Notes: generated by a model from the sequence alone, not told the origin. A stretch of 64,000 bases of DNA from Halomonas huangheensis (GCF_001431725.1 NZ_CP013106.1:3100001-3164000), one strand, 5' to 3'; shown: positions 8,254-18,019, counted from the stretch's first letter. Translations and numbers: made by a program.

Positions 8254-9156
8254 ATGCGCATTGAAATACGCCACCTTCGCGCCCTGATCACGGTCGCAGA
8301 ATGTCTGCACTTCCGACGCGCCGCCGAGCGCCTGAACGTCGCCCAGCCCGCCCTGAGTCGCACTATCGCGCAACTCGAGGAGGCGGTCGGTGAGACGCTT
8401 TTCCAGCGCAACAATCGTCATGTTCAACTGACCGAACCCGGACGGGTAATGCTCGAGGAAAGCCGCCAGATTCTCGGCCATCTCGATGATGCCGTGCTCA
8501 AGACACAACGCGCGGGACGTGGAGAAATCGGCCGTCTGGCGATCGGCTATACCGACTTTGCGATTACCGGACGCCTGCCGGCACTACTCGATGATTTCCG
8601 TCACTGGCGAGCGGATATCGATTTCGACCTGCACTTCGGCTCCACCGCCCAACAACTCCAGGACCTGCAGGACAAGCGGCTGGATTTCGGCTTCATTACC
8701 GGCCCAAACCTGACACCAGGCCTTGTATCTCGCCCCATCCAGCGGGATTTCTTCATCGCCGCGGTCAGTGAGACACATCCACTCGCTCAACGAGACAGCA
8801 TCCGCCTCGAGGAACTGGCCCATGAACCGTTTATCGTTGGCAACATGCAGATGTGGCGCCACTTCCGTCGCAAACTCGATGAAATCTGCGCCAGGGCGGG
8901 GTTTCAGCCGAATGTGGCTCAGGAAACCTTCAACAGCGAGACGATCTTCGGCTTCGTGGCGTGCAATTTTGGTGTCACTGTGCATCTGGAGTGCGCCAGT
9001 AACTACGTCAGGAAGGGGGTAAAAATACTGCCACTGAGCAATGTCAGTGACAGTCTGGTAACCGAAGTGGCATGGCGGGATGGCAGCCTATCGCCTGTAC
9101 AGCGATCATTCCTCGATCGGCTCGAGTCAATGCTGCCCAACCCGCAGGATCTATAG
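8254..9156 (+). CDS. LysR-family transcriptional regulator
   Basis: 300 residues. N-terminal winged helix (about residues 1-60, with AAERLNVAQPALSRTIAQLEEAVG) followed by a LysR effector domain (GRLAIGYTDFAITGRLPALL at about 92-110). TGAGG lies five bases before the ATG. It is divergent from the GltS-amidohydrolase-CobW operon, so it is the likely regulator of that operon and the effector may be its substrate. Its stop is five bases from the convergent tauY-like gene. BenM/CatR-like sequence character, but no effector can be assigned. Confidence 0.85.
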   Translation: MRIEIRHLRALITVAECLHFRRAAERLNVAQPALSRTIAQLEEAVGETLFQRNNRHVQLTEPGRVMLEESRQILGHLDDAVLKTQRAGRGEIGRLAIGYTDFAITGRLPALLDDFRHWRADIDFDLHFGSTAQQLQDLQDKRLDFGFITGPNLTPGLVSRPIQRDFFIAAVSETHPLAQRDSIRLEELAHEPFIVGNMQMWRHFRRKLDEICARAGFQPNVAQETFNSETIFGFVACNFGVTVHLECASNYVRKGVKILPLSNVSDSLVTEVAWRDGSLSPVQRSFLDRLESMLPNPQDL

Positions 9157-9161
9157 CGGGA

Positions 9162-10610
9162 TCAGCGCATCTCGTCCTTGAAGCAGTACCATTTATAAAG
9201 GAAGCGCTGCCCCATGCGCCGGAATGGCGCAAAGGCCTCGGATTCAACCATCTCTCGCACATTGGGATAGGGCAGTCTGGAGGTGAAGATCGGCAGGTCG
9301 AGCTTGTGCCCGTCTCCGGCGATCCACTGCGCCAGGCGCTTGCCGGCCTGCGCCGAGTACATCACGCCATTGCCCCCGTAACCAAGTGCATAGTAGATAC
9401 TCTCGCGAGGGTCCGGCTGATGGATACGCGGCATCATGTCATGGCTGACATCGACCCAGCCCCACCAGGAATAGTCGATCTGGATCCCCTTGAGCGCCGG
9501 AAACTTGCGCTCCAGGTTGGCGATCAACACCTGACGATAGCGCTCCTTCGGGGCATCACGTCCGGTAACCGCACTGCGGCTACCGATCTGTACCCGATTA
9601 TCAGGCAGCAAGCGATAGTAATGCCGAAGTACCCTCGTATCGGTCAGTACCTGGCGAGTGCGAAACCCTGTGGCTTCGATCTCGGCTTCACTCAGCGGAC
9701 GTGTCACCACTGAGTTGGAAAGAATCGGCAGCAGTCGGTTCTTCAGCGCATGGTGCAATTGTCCGGTGATATAGCCTCCCGTCGCCATACCGACCGCACG
9801 CGCCTTGACCGTGCCGCCCGGGGTGCGTAGATAGTGAACATCACCACGCGTTTCCCAGCCCAGAACCGGGCTCGCCGGATGTACCTTGACGCCCAACGCA
9901 CGCGCCTTGCGCTGGTAGCCGAAGGCCAGTCTGGCGGCATGAATACCGATGCCTTCGGGTTCATGCATCGCCCCGGCCGCTTCCGTGTCACCCACCCACT
10001 CATTGCGCACTGTATCGGCATCGATGATGCGAGCGTCATAGTCGAAGGTCTCGCGCAATAACCTGGCCTCCTTCTCGAGACCAGGCATCATCCGCGAGCG
10101 ATGGGCAATATACAGGTGTCCACCGGGCTGCGGCTCACAGTCGATATCGGCGATCAGCGACTTGAAGGCCTGCATGCCCTCGACACACTCGCGATGAAGA
10201 CCCAGAGCGGTTTGTAGACCATAGCGCTCTATCCATTGCGAGCGCTTGAGTCTCCCGGATGCACACTGGGCCTGCCCACCATTACGAGTGCTGCAGCCCC
10301 AACTGACACGATTGGCCTCCAGCACGGTAGCCTTGATGCCGTATTGCTCGGCGAGGAAGATCGCTGCCGTCAGTCCGGTAAACCCGGAGCCGATAATCAC
10401 TACATCGGCATCAGTATCACTGACAATGGGACCATCATCCGCAGGCGGCTCACCGGCCGTACCGATCCAGTAGGTTGGCGCGTAATCACAGCCAGTGCCG
10501 GCCTGTGGTGCCGTCAAGGGATCGTATGCCGGGTCGTAGGGAGCCTGGGCAGGCGTATGATGCTCGTCCGCCTCCGCCTGGCCGCCGACAGGGCCTTGTA
10601 TATCCAACAT
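9162..10610 (-). CDS. tauY: FAD-dependent amine oxidoreductase, probable taurine dehydrogenase large subunit
   Basis: 482 residues of the DadA/glycine oxidase-like family. After a 45-residue extension comes the FAD dinucleotide motif VIIGSGFTG, then EANRVSWGCSTRNGGQ, and a C-terminal flavin segment GYGGNGVMYSAQAGKRLA. It begins 41 bases after a SnoaL-like gene in the same operon. That pair, a COG4538 SnoaL-like small subunit plus a DAO-type flavoprotein, is the TauX/TauY arrangement of Paracoccus taurine dehydrogenase, which deaminates taurine to sulfoacetaldehyde with a cytochrome-type acceptor. Xsc and Pta, which use the product, lie 4-8 kb away. AAGGAG precedes the ATG. A generic amine oxidase (PuuB-like) is the alternative. 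Confidence 0.75.
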   Translation of the reverse strand: MLDIQGPVGGQAEADEHHTPAQAPYDPAYDPLTAPQAGTGCDYAPTYWIGTAGEPPADDGPIVSDTDADVVIIGSGFTGLTAAIFLAEQYGIKATVLEANRVSWGCSTRNGGQAQCASGRLKRSQWIERYGLQTALGLHRECVEGMQAFKSLIADIDCEPQPGGHLYIAHRSRMMPGLEKEARLLRETFDYDARIIDADTVRNEWVGDTEAAGAMHEPEGIGIHAARLAFGYQRKARALGVKVHPASPVLGWETRGDVHYLRTPGGTVKARAVGMATGGYITGQLHHALKNRLLPILSNSVVTRPLSEAEIEATGFRTRQVLTDTRVLRHYYRLLPDNRVQIGSRSAVTGRDAPKERYRQVLIANLERKFPALKGIQIDYSWWGWVDVSHDMMPRIHQPDPRESIYYALGYGGNGVMYSAQAGKRLAQWIAGDGHKLDLPIFTSRLPYPNVREMVESEAFAPFRRMGQRFLYKWYCFKDEMR

Positions 10611-10651
10611 GGCACTGCTCCTTGATCAGGGCATTCATCAGCAAAGGGGGC

Positions 10652-11044
10652 TCAAGCGTCCTGCACCGACACCGCTGGCCGTTGCTTGCGGAAGGCGTTC
10701 TTCACGGCAATCCTGCCATCACGGAAGGTAAAGGCATCGATCATCCGAGCTTCGGAACGCATGCCGTCAGCCGTCGTGCCGCAATAGGTGCTTTCGGTGT
10801 AACCACGGTCGCCGATCACCACATGAACGGCATCCACCCATTGCGCGTCCGCAGCATTCTTCCATGCAGCACTCAGTCCCTCACGGACCGCATCCTTGCC
10901 GATGAAGCTGTTACCCAGCAGGTCCGGGCCACCTACGGCATGGAACTCGCAATCATCGGTCATCATCGACATCACCGCGTCGATGTCATGACGATTGAGT
11001 GCATCGCTGAAATCCTGCAGAAATTGTGTGTCTGGCTGGCTCAT
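10652..11044 (-). CDS. tauX: SnoaL-like protein, probable taurine dehydrogenase small subunit
   Basis: 130 residues with the NTF2/SnoaL fold pattern: an N-terminal helix, FSDALNRHDIDAVMSMMTDDCEF, then FIGKDAVREGL and alternating strands ending RIAVKNAFRK. The start at 11044 is supported by AAGGGA eight bases upstream; an extension to 11119 lacks a site. It is the first gene of a two-gene operon with the FAD oxidoreductase. TauX of taurine dehydrogenase is a SnoaL-like (COG4538) small subunit, so the pairing and the taurine context support this name. Its exact role in the dehydrogenase is not established. It is divergent from cobS across a 216-base gap. Confidence 0.7.
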   Translation of the reverse strand: MSQPDTQFLQDFSDALNRHDIDAVMSMMTDDCEFHAVGGPDLLGNSFIGKDAVREGLSAAWKNAADAQWVDAVHVVIGDRGYTESTYCGTTADGMRSEARMIDAFTFRDGRIAVKNAFRKQRPAVSVQDA

Positions 11045-11195
11045 TTCGTATCCCTTTGCATGTTGTTTGAGATTGGGGGCTTTCCCTGTACTGAGCCTAC
11101 GACGGTGCCAGCAGCACACTTAGCACCAGTTACCAGCCATCGGTTGGGCCAGCGTCAAACCAGAAATCCCATAAAATTTCATTTTCCGATACGAT

Positions 11196-11225
11196 TTGAT
11201 TCATTTTAAGAAATAGATCTATAGT
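11196..11225 (+). promoter_or_regulatory. Sigma-70-like promoter for the cobS-cobT genes
   Basis: TTGATT (11196-11201) and TATAGT (11220-11225) with an 18-base spacer, 35 bases before the preferred cobS start. The divergent gap is otherwise A+T-rich relative to its surroundings. No regulator site was assigned. Confidence 0.45.
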
Positions 11226-11260
11226 GGCGAAACAAGAGTCCGCTTCACAGGATCATGACC

Positions 11261-12283
11261 ATGCTCACTCCACACTCCTCTCTCGATGACAAACCACACT
11301 CCTCGCTCGATGCCACACCGCCCCCCGGACAACACTGGCGCAGTGCACGGGAACTGTTCGATATTGACTCGGATCTCCAGGTACCGGTGTTCGATGCGCA
11401 TGACGACCATGTCCCGGAAATTGATCCCTGCTACCGTTTCAACACCGATGTCACGCTGGCAATTCTTGCCGGCTTCACCCGCAATCGTCGTGTCATGGTT
11501 CAGGGGCTGCATGGCACCGGTAAGTCCACGCATATCGAACAGGTGGCGGCCCGACTCAACTGGCCGTGCATAAGGGTCAATCTTGACGGCCACATCAGCC
11601 GTCTGGATCTGGTGGGTAAGGATGCGATCGTATTGCGCGAAGGCGTTCAGGTCACCGAGTTCCAGGAGGGCATCGTTCCCTGGTCGCTGCAGCGACCTGT
11701 GGCACTGGTGTTCGATGAGTATGATGCCGGTCGTCCGGATGTGATGTTTGTTATCCAGCGTATTCTCGAGCGTGATGGTCAGTTCACCTTGCTCGACCAG
11801 AATCGAGTGATTCAGCCGCATCCGATGTTCCGACTGTTTGCTACGGCCAATACCGTGGGATTGGGTAACCAGGATGGCCTCTATCATGGCACTCAACTGC
11901 TCAACCATGCCCAGATCGACCGCTGGAACATCGTTGCTCGGCTCGATTACCTGCCACGTGCTGAGGAGGTCGACATCGTGCTGGCGCGGGTACCGAGCAA
12001 GAACAGTGAAGCTGGCCGCCGTCTCGTCAATGCCATGGTCGCCGTCGCCGAACTGACTCGCCGAGGGTTCGCCAATGGCGACCTGTCGACGTTGATGTCG
12101 CCGCGCACGGTCATCACCTGGGCGGAGAACTGTGAAATATTCCGCGATCCGGCGCTGGCCTTCCGTCTGTCCTGGCTCAACAAGTGTGATGAGTATGAAC
12201 GGCCGCTGATAGCAGAGTTCTACCAACGCTGCTTCGACCGCGAGCTGGAAGAAACCACTACCCAATCAGAAGAGCCGTCATGA
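11261..12283 (+). CDS. cobS: CobS-like AAA+ ATPase
   Basis: 340 residues from the second ATG, which lies eight bases after AGGA; the ATG at 11255 is too close to that site. Walker A LHGTGKST near residue 85, Walker [10 protein letters not shown] near 150, sensor-type LFATANTVG and an arginine-rich end fit the CobS/MoxR group. CobS with CobT and CobN forms aerobic cobaltochelatase. The next gene, CobT-like, overlaps by four bases (ATGA). No CobN is present here, so the pair may instead act as a MoxR/VWA-type chaperone for another metal enzyme. A 24-bp in-frame duplication (11270-11317) lengthens the N terminus with PHSSLD twice. Confidence 0.75.
   Translation: MLTPHSSLDDKPHSSLDATPPPGQHWRSARELFDIDSDLQVPVFDAHDDHVPEIDPCYRFNTDVTLAILAGFTRNRRVMVQGLHGTGKSTHIEQVAARLNWPCIRVNLDGHISRLDLVGKDAIVLREGVQVTEFQEGIVPWSLQRPVALVFDEYDAGRPDVMFVIQRILERDGQFTLLDQNRVIQPHPMFRLFATANTVGLGNQDGLYHGTQLLNHAQIDRWNIVARLDYLPRAEEVDIVLARVPSKNSEAGRRLVNAMVAVAELTRRGFANGDLSTLMSPRTVITWAENCEIFRDPALAFRLSWLNKCDEYERPLIAEFYQRCFDRELEETTTQSEEPS
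11270..11317. repeat. 24-bp tandem duplication in the cobS 5' end
   Basis: Two adjacent 24-base copies (11270-11293 and 11294-11317) beginning CCACACTCCTC and differing at a few bases. They encode repeated PHSSLD segments before the ATPase domain begins. Confidence 0.75.
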
Positions 12284-14043
12284 CGTCTCACACCCTCCCT
12301 GCTCATCTGCGCCGCCAGCAATATATCGAGGAACTCGAGGCCGCAGCATTGCGTGCCGCCACGGCGGATGGCGCCTGGCACTATCGAGCACGCCGGCTGC
12401 ATCATGGTTCCGGAGCTGTCGCGTTGCGCGCACCGCATCTGCGCCTGAATGACGACAACATCAGGCTGCAGGACTATCGGGCGGTCAGTGATGCCATGGC
12501 GCTGCGCTGGCAGCACAGCGACTCTCGGTTGCACGCTCGACAGCGGCCGGAACAACCTGAGGCGCGGTTGGTCTATGACCTGCTCGAACAACTGCGAGTT
12601 GAGTCGCTGATCAGCACCAGCATGCCGGGGACGGCACGCAACCTTGAACAGCGCTTCCAGCGCTGGGCACTGGATTACTACAACAGCCAGTTGAGTGGTA
12701 CGGCGCTCGGCCAGCTACTGCTGTGTATCATCCTGATCAGTTGGTCACGTCTTATGGCCCGCCCGGTGTTCGAGGAGATCGAAGACTCACTGGAAGCGAC
12801 GCGTGCCGGCATCGTTCCCGTACTCGGTCACGCTCTGTCCGGTCTGCGTCGCGAGCGCCACGCTCAGGCCAACTATCAAGGTCACGCACGCCATATCGCC
12901 GACTGGCTTGGCGAGCAGTTGCAGGACGTCGACATCAAGGACAGCACCGAAGATGATGACCAGAGCCTTGACCCCAGGCGACAGCTGGCCATGCTGCTCG
13001 AAAGCGAGGATGACATCGACATCGAGCTCTCTCAGTCACTTAGCGGCAATAGCCCCACCTGTCACGACCACGCCTATCGCGACCATTCTTTCAATTACCA
13101 TGCCTTCACCACGGCCTATGACAGTGAAGTCGAGGCCATAGGCCTGGTACGCAGTGCACTGCTTGATGAGTATCGTCAGCGCCTCGATCAACGCATCGCT
13201 GCACAGCGCATCAATGTGCGACGTCTGGCGGGAATCTTTCGTCGAGCGCTGTCGCAGCCCGAACGCGACGACTGGCACCACGGCGAAGAAAGCGGAATCA
13301 TCGATGGCAGGCGGCTGGCACAGATCGTGTCATCGCCACTCGAACGACGCATCTTCCAACGCACACGCTACACGCCAGCCAGCAATGCCCAGGTTGCCTT
13401 TCTCATTGACTGCTCCGGGTCGATGAAGACCCATGCCGAAGCCGTTGCCACGCTGGTGGAATTGCTCACCCGTGCGCTGGACATGGCCGGCGTCGCTACC
13501 GAGGTACTCGGCTTCACCACTGGAGCCTGGAACGGAGGCCGGCCCTACCAGGAGTGGATCAAGGCCGGTCGTCCACCCGGCGCTGGGCGACTCAACGAGT
13601 GCCGACACTTGATATTCAAGGAGGCTCGATGCCCATGGCGACGTTCACGGCGCGCCTTCGGCGCGATGTTCAAGGCTGATCTGTATCGCGAGGGCATCGA
13701 CGGCGAAGCGCTGGAATGGGCCAGCCAACGCCTGCTTGGTGCCGATGTGCAGCGCCGCCTGCTGGTGGTCATCTCCGATGGCAGCCCCTCCGATAGCGCC
13801 ACCCAGTTGGCCAATGACCGCCACTACCTGGACGACCACCTGAAGGAAGTCATTGCGCGCAATGAGCGCCACGGTCAGATCGAAATTACCGGGCTGGGTG
13901 TTGGCCTCGACCTCAGCCCCTGGTACCGTTACCACCGGATCATCGACCTGGAACAGACCCTGGACAACCGCCTCGCCGATGAAGTCGCTCAGTTATTGGT
14001 GGCCCCACGCCGCAAGATCACCCAAATGCGACACCAACAATGA
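12280..14043 (+). CDS. cobT: CobT-like protein with von Willebrand A domain
   Basis: 587 residues. Helical N-terminal region, an acidic middle ([10 protein letters not shown] and [10 protein letters not shown] near residues 225-250) and a C-terminal VWA domain from about residue 370 with an intact MIDAS motif DCSGSMK and later ISDGSPSD. This is the layout of cobaltochelatase subunit CobT. The ATGA overlap with cobS and the shared promoter argue for a complex of ATPase ring and VWA adaptor. Its 3' end overlaps the convergent tauE-like gene by 26 bases. The target is uncertain because CobN and other cobalamin genes are absent from the window. Confidence 0.75.
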   Translation: MTSHTLPAHLRRQQYIEELEAAALRAATADGAWHYRARRLHHGSGAVALRAPHLRLNDDNIRLQDYRAVSDAMALRWQHSDSRLHARQRPEQPEARLVYDLLEQLRVESLISTSMPGTARNLEQRFQRWALDYYNSQLSGTALGQLLLCIILISWSRLMARPVFEEIEDSLEATRAGIVPVLGHALSGLRRERHAQANYQGHARHIADWLGEQLQDVDIKDSTEDDDQSLDPRRQLAMLLESEDDIDIELSQSLSGNSPTCHDHAYRDHSFNYHAFTTAYDSEVEAIGLVRSALLDEYRQRLDQRIAAQRINVRRLAGIFRRALSQPERDDWHHGEESGIIDGRRLAQIVSSPLERRIFQRTRYTPASNAQVAFLIDCSGSMKTHAEAVATLVELLTRALDMAGVATEVLGFTTGAWNGGRPYQEWIKAGRPPGAGRLNECRHLIFKEARCPWRRSRRAFGAMFKADLYREGIDGEALEWASQRLLGADVQRRLLVVISDGSPSDSATQLANDRHYLDDHLKEVIARNERHGQIEITGLGVGLDLSPWYRYHRIIDLEQTLDNRLADEVAQLLVAPRRKITQMRHQQ

Positions 14044-14770
14044 TACTGATCCCCAGCCCCACCAGGGTAAGCATCGCGACCCGGCGCATGGTGTCAGCAC
14101 TACAGGGCGGCGGATAACGACGGCCGAGCCAGGTGGCCACTCCCACTACCGGCATGGCCCATAGCGCCAGACTCCAGACGTCGGCGGTCAACCCCCCCTG
14201 AATACCAACGAACAAGGTGCGCATGCCAGAGGTCAGGGCGAAGCACAGGATCAACAGGCGGCGGATGGTATCCAGTGAAAGAGGTTGCCGATAGCAGTGA
14301 TAGATCACCGGTGGCCCCGGCACTCCAAAAAGGCCACCGCACAACCCGGTCAACACACCACTCATCGCGAAGGTCCAGGAGGGCGAAGTCCGGCTACGAG
14401 GACGCGGCTTCAAGGCAATACTCAGGCCGCCATACAGCACCAGCACACCGAGTAGCAGCGTCATCAGCTGTTGCCACTCCCGATCGAGCCATTCCAGCAA
14501 CCAGACACCCAGCGCAATGGAAGGCACGATGCCCAACCCCAGTGCAAGCACTCGCCCTTTTCCCAGCCCCCGCCATTTCCCGGGTAGCGCTACGGCGCTG
14601 TTGACCAGGGTGACCAGGCTGATCACCGCCGCCAGCACCGGCACCGAAGCCATGCCCATTCCCCCGGCGGCGCCCATGACGATCATGCCCAACCCAAATC
14701 CCGAGACGGTGTGCAGGTAGCCTGCCACCGCCATGATCGCCAATACCACCAGCAATGCTGGTATCTCCAT
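14018..14770 (-). CDS. tauE: TauE/SafE-family membrane protein, probable sulfite exporter
   Basis: 250 residues with about eight hydrophobic helices and the paired Gly-rich segments of the TauE/SafE (DUF81) family (GYLHTVSGFGLG near the N terminus, LCGGLFGVPGPPV in the second half). The start at 14770 has GGGAG close upstream; GTG/ATG alternatives at 14785/14782 do not. It lies 21 bases after pta in the order xsc, pta, tauE. TauE of Cupriavidus exports the sulfite released by Xsc, and this position supports the same job. It sits in the inner membrane. Other DUF81 proteins move other anions, so the substrate is inferred from context. Confidence 0.75.
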   Translation of the reverse strand: MEIPALLVVLAIMAVAGYLHTVSGFGLGMIVMGAAGGMGMASVPVLAAVISLVTLVNSAVALPGKWRGLGKGRVLALGLGIVPSIALGVWLLEWLDREWQQLMTLLLGVLVLYGGLSIALKPRPRSRTSPSWTFAMSGVLTGLCGGLFGVPGPPVIYHCYRQPLSLDTIRRLLILCFALTSGMRTLFVGIQGGLTADVWSLALWAMPVVGVATWLGRRYPPPCSADTMRRVAMLTLVGLGISIIVGVAFG

Positions 14771-14791
14771 GCCTGCTCCCATCACTGGACG

Positions 14792-15808
14792 TCACTTGCC
14801 GAGCGTGCTGGACCGCTGCTGAGCCTGAACCGTCGTTACGGCGATGACGTTGACGATATCCGCTACGCTGCAGCCACGCGAGAGGTCATTGGCGGGTCTG
14901 GCCAGTCCCTGCAACAGAGGACCAATCGCTTCGGCACCACCGATGCGCTCGGCCAGCTTGTAGCCGATATTGCCTGCCTCGAGGTCAGGAAAGATCAGCA
15001 CATTGGCGCGCCCCTTGACCCGCGAGTCGGGTGTCTTGCGCTCGGCGACCTCGGCAACCAGAGCCGCATCCAGTTGCACATCTTCGTCAATCGCCAGTGC
15101 AGGACGCGCGGCCTTGACCCGGCGTGCCGCGTTCACCACCTTGTCGACAGCGGCATGGCGAGCGCTACCTCCTGTCGAGAATGACAGCATGGCCACGCGA
15201 GCCGGATCACCCAGCAATGCCTCAGCGCTATCAGCAGCAGCCATCGCGATCGCTGCCAACTGTTCCTCATCAGGATCGACCACCAAGCCGCAATCGGAAA
15301 AGATCATGCCCCCCGTCAGGTCATGGAACGGCTTGCACAACATCATCAGGAAAAAGCTCGATACCAGGCTGCTCTCCGGGGCCTTGCCGATCAACTGGAT
15401 CGCGCAGCGAACTACATCCGCAGTGGTATGCACCGCCCCGGCCACGCTGCCATCCGCCAATTCTTCACGCACCATCAAGTTGGCGAACACCAGCGGGTCC
15501 AGTACGCGGCTCGCCGCCTCGTCTGCACTCATACCCTTCGCCTCCCGCAATTCGAGCAGCCGTTGGGTGAGGCGCGGTCGGAGCTCCGAGGTCTGGGGGT
15601 CGATCACTATCATTCCAGCCAGATCTACATCAGCCTGACGCGCGGCACTGCGTATGTCATGAGCATCACCGACCAGCAGAATCTCGGCATAACGCTGCTC
15701 AACCGCCAATGCAGCGGCCTTGAGGATTCGGGGGTCTTCACCTTCGCAGAGCACGATGCGCCTGGGCGCCTGACGGGCTCGCTCACGTATATGGTTGAGG
15801 GCCTTCAT
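14792..15808 (-). CDS. pta: Phosphate acetyltransferase
   Basis: 338 residues, only the catalytic PTA_PTB domain (the short Pta form without the P-loop and DRTGG parts of the long form). Recognisable segments: [59 protein letters not shown] and [14 protein letters not shown]. It converts acetyl phosphate made by Xsc plus CoA to acetyl-CoA, the last step of taurine carbon assimilation. It follows xsc on the same strand after a 275-base gap holding a strong terminator-like hairpin and a 13-bp repeat array, so it may be attenuated or have its own promoter. tauE follows 21 bases downstream. Confidence 0.9.
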   Translation of the reverse strand: MKALNHIRERARQAPRRIVLCEGEDPRILKAAALAVEQRYAEILLVGDAHDIRSAARQADVDLAGMIVIDPQTSELRPRLTQRLLELREAKGMSADEAASRVLDPLVFANLMVREELADGSVAGAVHTTADVVRCAIQLIGKAPESSLVSSFFLMMLCKPFHDLTGGMIFSDCGLVVDPDEEQLAAIAMAAADSAEALLGDPARVAMLSFSTGGSARHAAVDKVVNAARRVKAARPALAIDEDVQLDAALVAEVAERKTPDSRVKGRANVLIFPDLEAGNIGYKLAERIGGAEAIGPLLQGLARPANDLSRGCSVADIVNVIAVTTVQAQQRSSTLGK

Positions 15809-15861
15809 CGCCTTGCAGACTCCGTATCAGTGCTGAGTTGTCATCGTCAGCATTCAAGAAA

Positions 15862-15895
15862 ACCCCGGCCCAGAGGTACGAGTCAGGGCCGGGGT
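15862..15895 (-). terminator. Strong hairpin between xsc and pta
   Basis: ACCCCGGCCC and GGGCCGGGGT form a perfect 10-bp stem with a 14-base loop. Read on the minus strand it is followed by TTTTCTTG, giving a reasonable intrinsic terminator after xsc. It lies inside the presumed xsc-pta operon, so it would lower or regulate pta expression. Confidence 0.65.
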
Positions 15896-15978
15896 AAAGC
15901 GTCATACCGGACGAGAGAGCATGGGTGGCATCACGGACAAGGAACGTCCACCAGCTTCCGGCACGACTCCTGCACTTC

Positions 15979-16037
15979 TTGTGTCCAACCGTTGTGTCCA
16001 ACCGTTGTGTCCAACCGCTGTGTCCAACCGCTGTGTC
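15979..16037. repeat. 13-bp tandem repeats between xsc and pta
   Basis: Four full units of (T/C)TGTGTCCAACCG and a partial fifth, starting at 15979, 15992, 16005, 16018 and 16031, about 45 bases downstream of the xsc stop. The unit is not a multiple of three and is noncoding. Confidence 0.85.
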
Positions 16038-16083
16038 TACACGCTGCATCTACACACTCTTGAGCTGATTACGCGCTGCAGAC

Positions 16084-17916
16084 CTATACGTAATCCTGAT
16101 ACTTCTCCAGCATCCGCACCGGCTTGCGCAGCGCATCGCGGCGGAAGGGATCGCCCAGCTCACGTGTACACATGATCTCGATGATGGTGGTCTTGCCCTC
16201 GTTCATCTGCCGATCCACCGCCTCGCGCAGAGCAGGACCCACGTCTTCGAGGCGATCCACGGTGACGCCTTCTGCACCCATCGCCCTGCCTATCTCGGCA
16301 AAACTCTGGTTGTCGAGCTCACCGGCGACAAAGCGGCGATTGTAGAAGTCGACCTGGTTCTTCTTCTCCGCGCCCCACTGGCGGTTGTGGAAGACCACGG
16401 CGGTGACCGGAATGTTGTGACGCACGGCGGTCATGGTTTCCATCATGCTCATGCCCCAGGCACCATCACCGGCATAGGCGATGGCCGGACGGTGTGGCGC
16501 CGCCGCCTTGGCACCGATGATCGTCGGCAAGGCGTAACCACAGTTACCGAAGCTCATCGGCGCGAAGAAGCTACGCGGCTTCTCGAAGCGCAGATAACTG
16601 TGGGCCACCGAGTTGATGTTGCCGATATCGGTGGAGACCATGACATCTTCCGGCATGGCCTTTTCCAACTCTCTCAGCACCTGCCGCGGATGCAGGTACT
16701 CGCCGCCGGAGAACGGCTTTTCGTCTCGCGCTTCTTCAATGGAATCGAGGCTGAAAGGGTCGCGCTCATGCGTCCACTCATCCAACTCCTGCTCCCAGGC
16801 CTCCTTCTCGGACTTGACCCTGGCCAGACGCTCCTGCTTGTTGTCGTCACACGCCAGATGACGGCTTTCCAGGCGCTTGCTCAACTCGACCGCAACAGCA
16901 CGAGCATCGCCACAGATACCTACGGCAATCTTCTTCACCAGCCCCAGCATCTTGTGATCGGCATCGACCTGAATGATGCGGGCATTCTGCGGCCAGTAAT
17001 CCATGCCATGCTGCGGCAGCGTTCCGAACGGCCCGAGACGAGTGCCCAGCGCCAGTACCACATCCGCTTCGGAAATCAGCTTCATTCCGGCCTTGGAGCC
17101 CTGGTAACCCAGCGGGCCGCACCACTGCGGGTGACTGGCCGGGAAGGAGTCATTGTGCTGGTAGCTGTTGACCACCGGCGCCCCCAACCGCTCAGCCAGT
17201 GCCTTGCACTCTTCAACGCCATCCGCCATCACCACGCCGCCACCGGAGACGATCACCGGGAAGCGGGCCTCGGCCAGCAGAGCGACGGCTTCCTCCAGCG
17301 ACTGTTCGCCGCCCGGGCCCCGATCGACACGGCGCGGCTGAGGAATCTCGGCTTCAATCTCACCGTAGAAGTAGTCGCGAGGGATGTTGAGCTGTGTCGG
17401 ACCGATTTCCGACATGGCACGGTCGAAGCAGCGGCCGGTGAACTCTGCCATGCGCGTGGGGTTGGTGACATGGCCCTGATACTTGGTGAACTCCTGGAAC
17501 ATCGGCAACTGGTTACATTCCTGGAAGCCACCCAGCCCGATACCGGTGGTACCGGTTTCCGGGGTAATCATCACCACCGGGCTATGCGCCCAATACGCCG
17601 CAGCTATTCCGGTCACGCAGTTGGATATGCCAGGGCCGTTCTGGCCGATGACCACCCCGTGGCGTCCAGAGACTCGGGCATAACCATCCGCCATATGCGC
17701 GGCGCCCTGCTCATGCACGACGGGAACCAGACGAATGCCGGCCGGGGCAAAGATGTCCATGGCGTCCATGAACGCCGACCCCATGATGCCGAAGATATCG
17801 GTCACTCCATTGGCGACCAGCGTTTCGACGAAAGCCTCCGACGGTGTCATCTTCTGCTTGCCCTGAACGACCTGGCGGTTATCGGTATTGTCCTTATTGG
17901 TGTCGTTGTAGCTCAT
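16084..17916 (-). CDS. xsc: Sulfoacetaldehyde acetyltransferase
   Basis: 610 residues, a ThDP-dependent enzyme that turns sulfoacetaldehyde and phosphate into acetyl phosphate and sulfite. The ThDP-activating Glu lies in VVHEQGAAHMADGYARVSG, and the diphosphate/Mg site in YAGDGAWGMS with HNRQWGAEKKNQ. MTPSEAFVETLVANGVTDIFG at the start and IGQNGPGISN are typical of Xsc rather than of acetolactate synthase. The ATG at 17916 is chosen because GGAGGAG sits just upstream; the in-frame GTG at 17928 overlaps that site. It is the head of xsc-pta-tauE and divergent from an IclR gene, with a palindrome in the gap. Central enzyme of the taurine pathway in this region. Confidence 0.92.
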   Translation of the reverse strand: MSYNDTNKDNTDNRQVVQGKQKMTPSEAFVETLVANGVTDIFGIMGSAFMDAMDIFAPAGIRLVPVVHEQGAAHMADGYARVSGRHGVVIGQNGPGISNCVTGIAAAYWAHSPVVMITPETGTTGIGLGGFQECNQLPMFQEFTKYQGHVTNPTRMAEFTGRCFDRAMSEIGPTQLNIPRDYFYGEIEAEIPQPRRVDRGPGGEQSLEEAVALLAEARFPVIVSGGGVVMADGVEECKALAERLGAPVVNSYQHNDSFPASHPQWCGPLGYQGSKAGMKLISEADVVLALGTRLGPFGTLPQHGMDYWPQNARIIQVDADHKMLGLVKKIAVGICGDARAVAVELSKRLESRHLACDDNKQERLARVKSEKEAWEQELDEWTHERDPFSLDSIEEARDEKPFSGGEYLHPRQVLRELEKAMPEDVMVSTDIGNINSVAHSYLRFEKPRSFFAPMSFGNCGYALPTIIGAKAAAPHRPAIAYAGDGAWGMSMMETMTAVRHNIPVTAVVFHNRQWGAEKKNQVDFYNRRFVAGELDNQSFAEIGRAMGAEGVTVDRLEDVGPALREAVDRQMNEGKTTIIEIMCTRELGDPFRRDALRKPVRMLEKYQDYV

Positions 17917-18000
17917 TGGCTCCTCCACGGAACGAGAACAGGCATAACTGCTTTTGAATCGAATTCATTTTTTGAAGCTAATTCATTTTTCGATACCCAA

Positions 18001-18019
18001 AGTTCCGTTTTACGAAACT
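18001..18019. promoter_or_regulatory. Palindrome in the xsc-IclR divergent gap, candidate IclR operator
   Basis: AGTTCCGT, three bases, ACGAAACT: inverted halves with one mismatch. It resembles the A/T-cored inverted repeats bound by IclR proteins. Nearby (about 17960-17997) AATTCATTTTT occurs twice in direct orientation. It lies about 85 bases upstream of xsc and 110 upstream of the IclR gene. The role is inferred from position. Confidence 0.45.

Noticed and set aside
11219..12265. Minus-strand open frame of about 348 codons opposite cobS
   Set aside because: CobS on the plus strand has intact ATPase motifs; this is a complementary-frame artefact.
16084..17916. Acetolactate synthase
   Set aside because: ThDP family features are shared, but the specific stretches and the neighbours pta and tauE favour Xsc.
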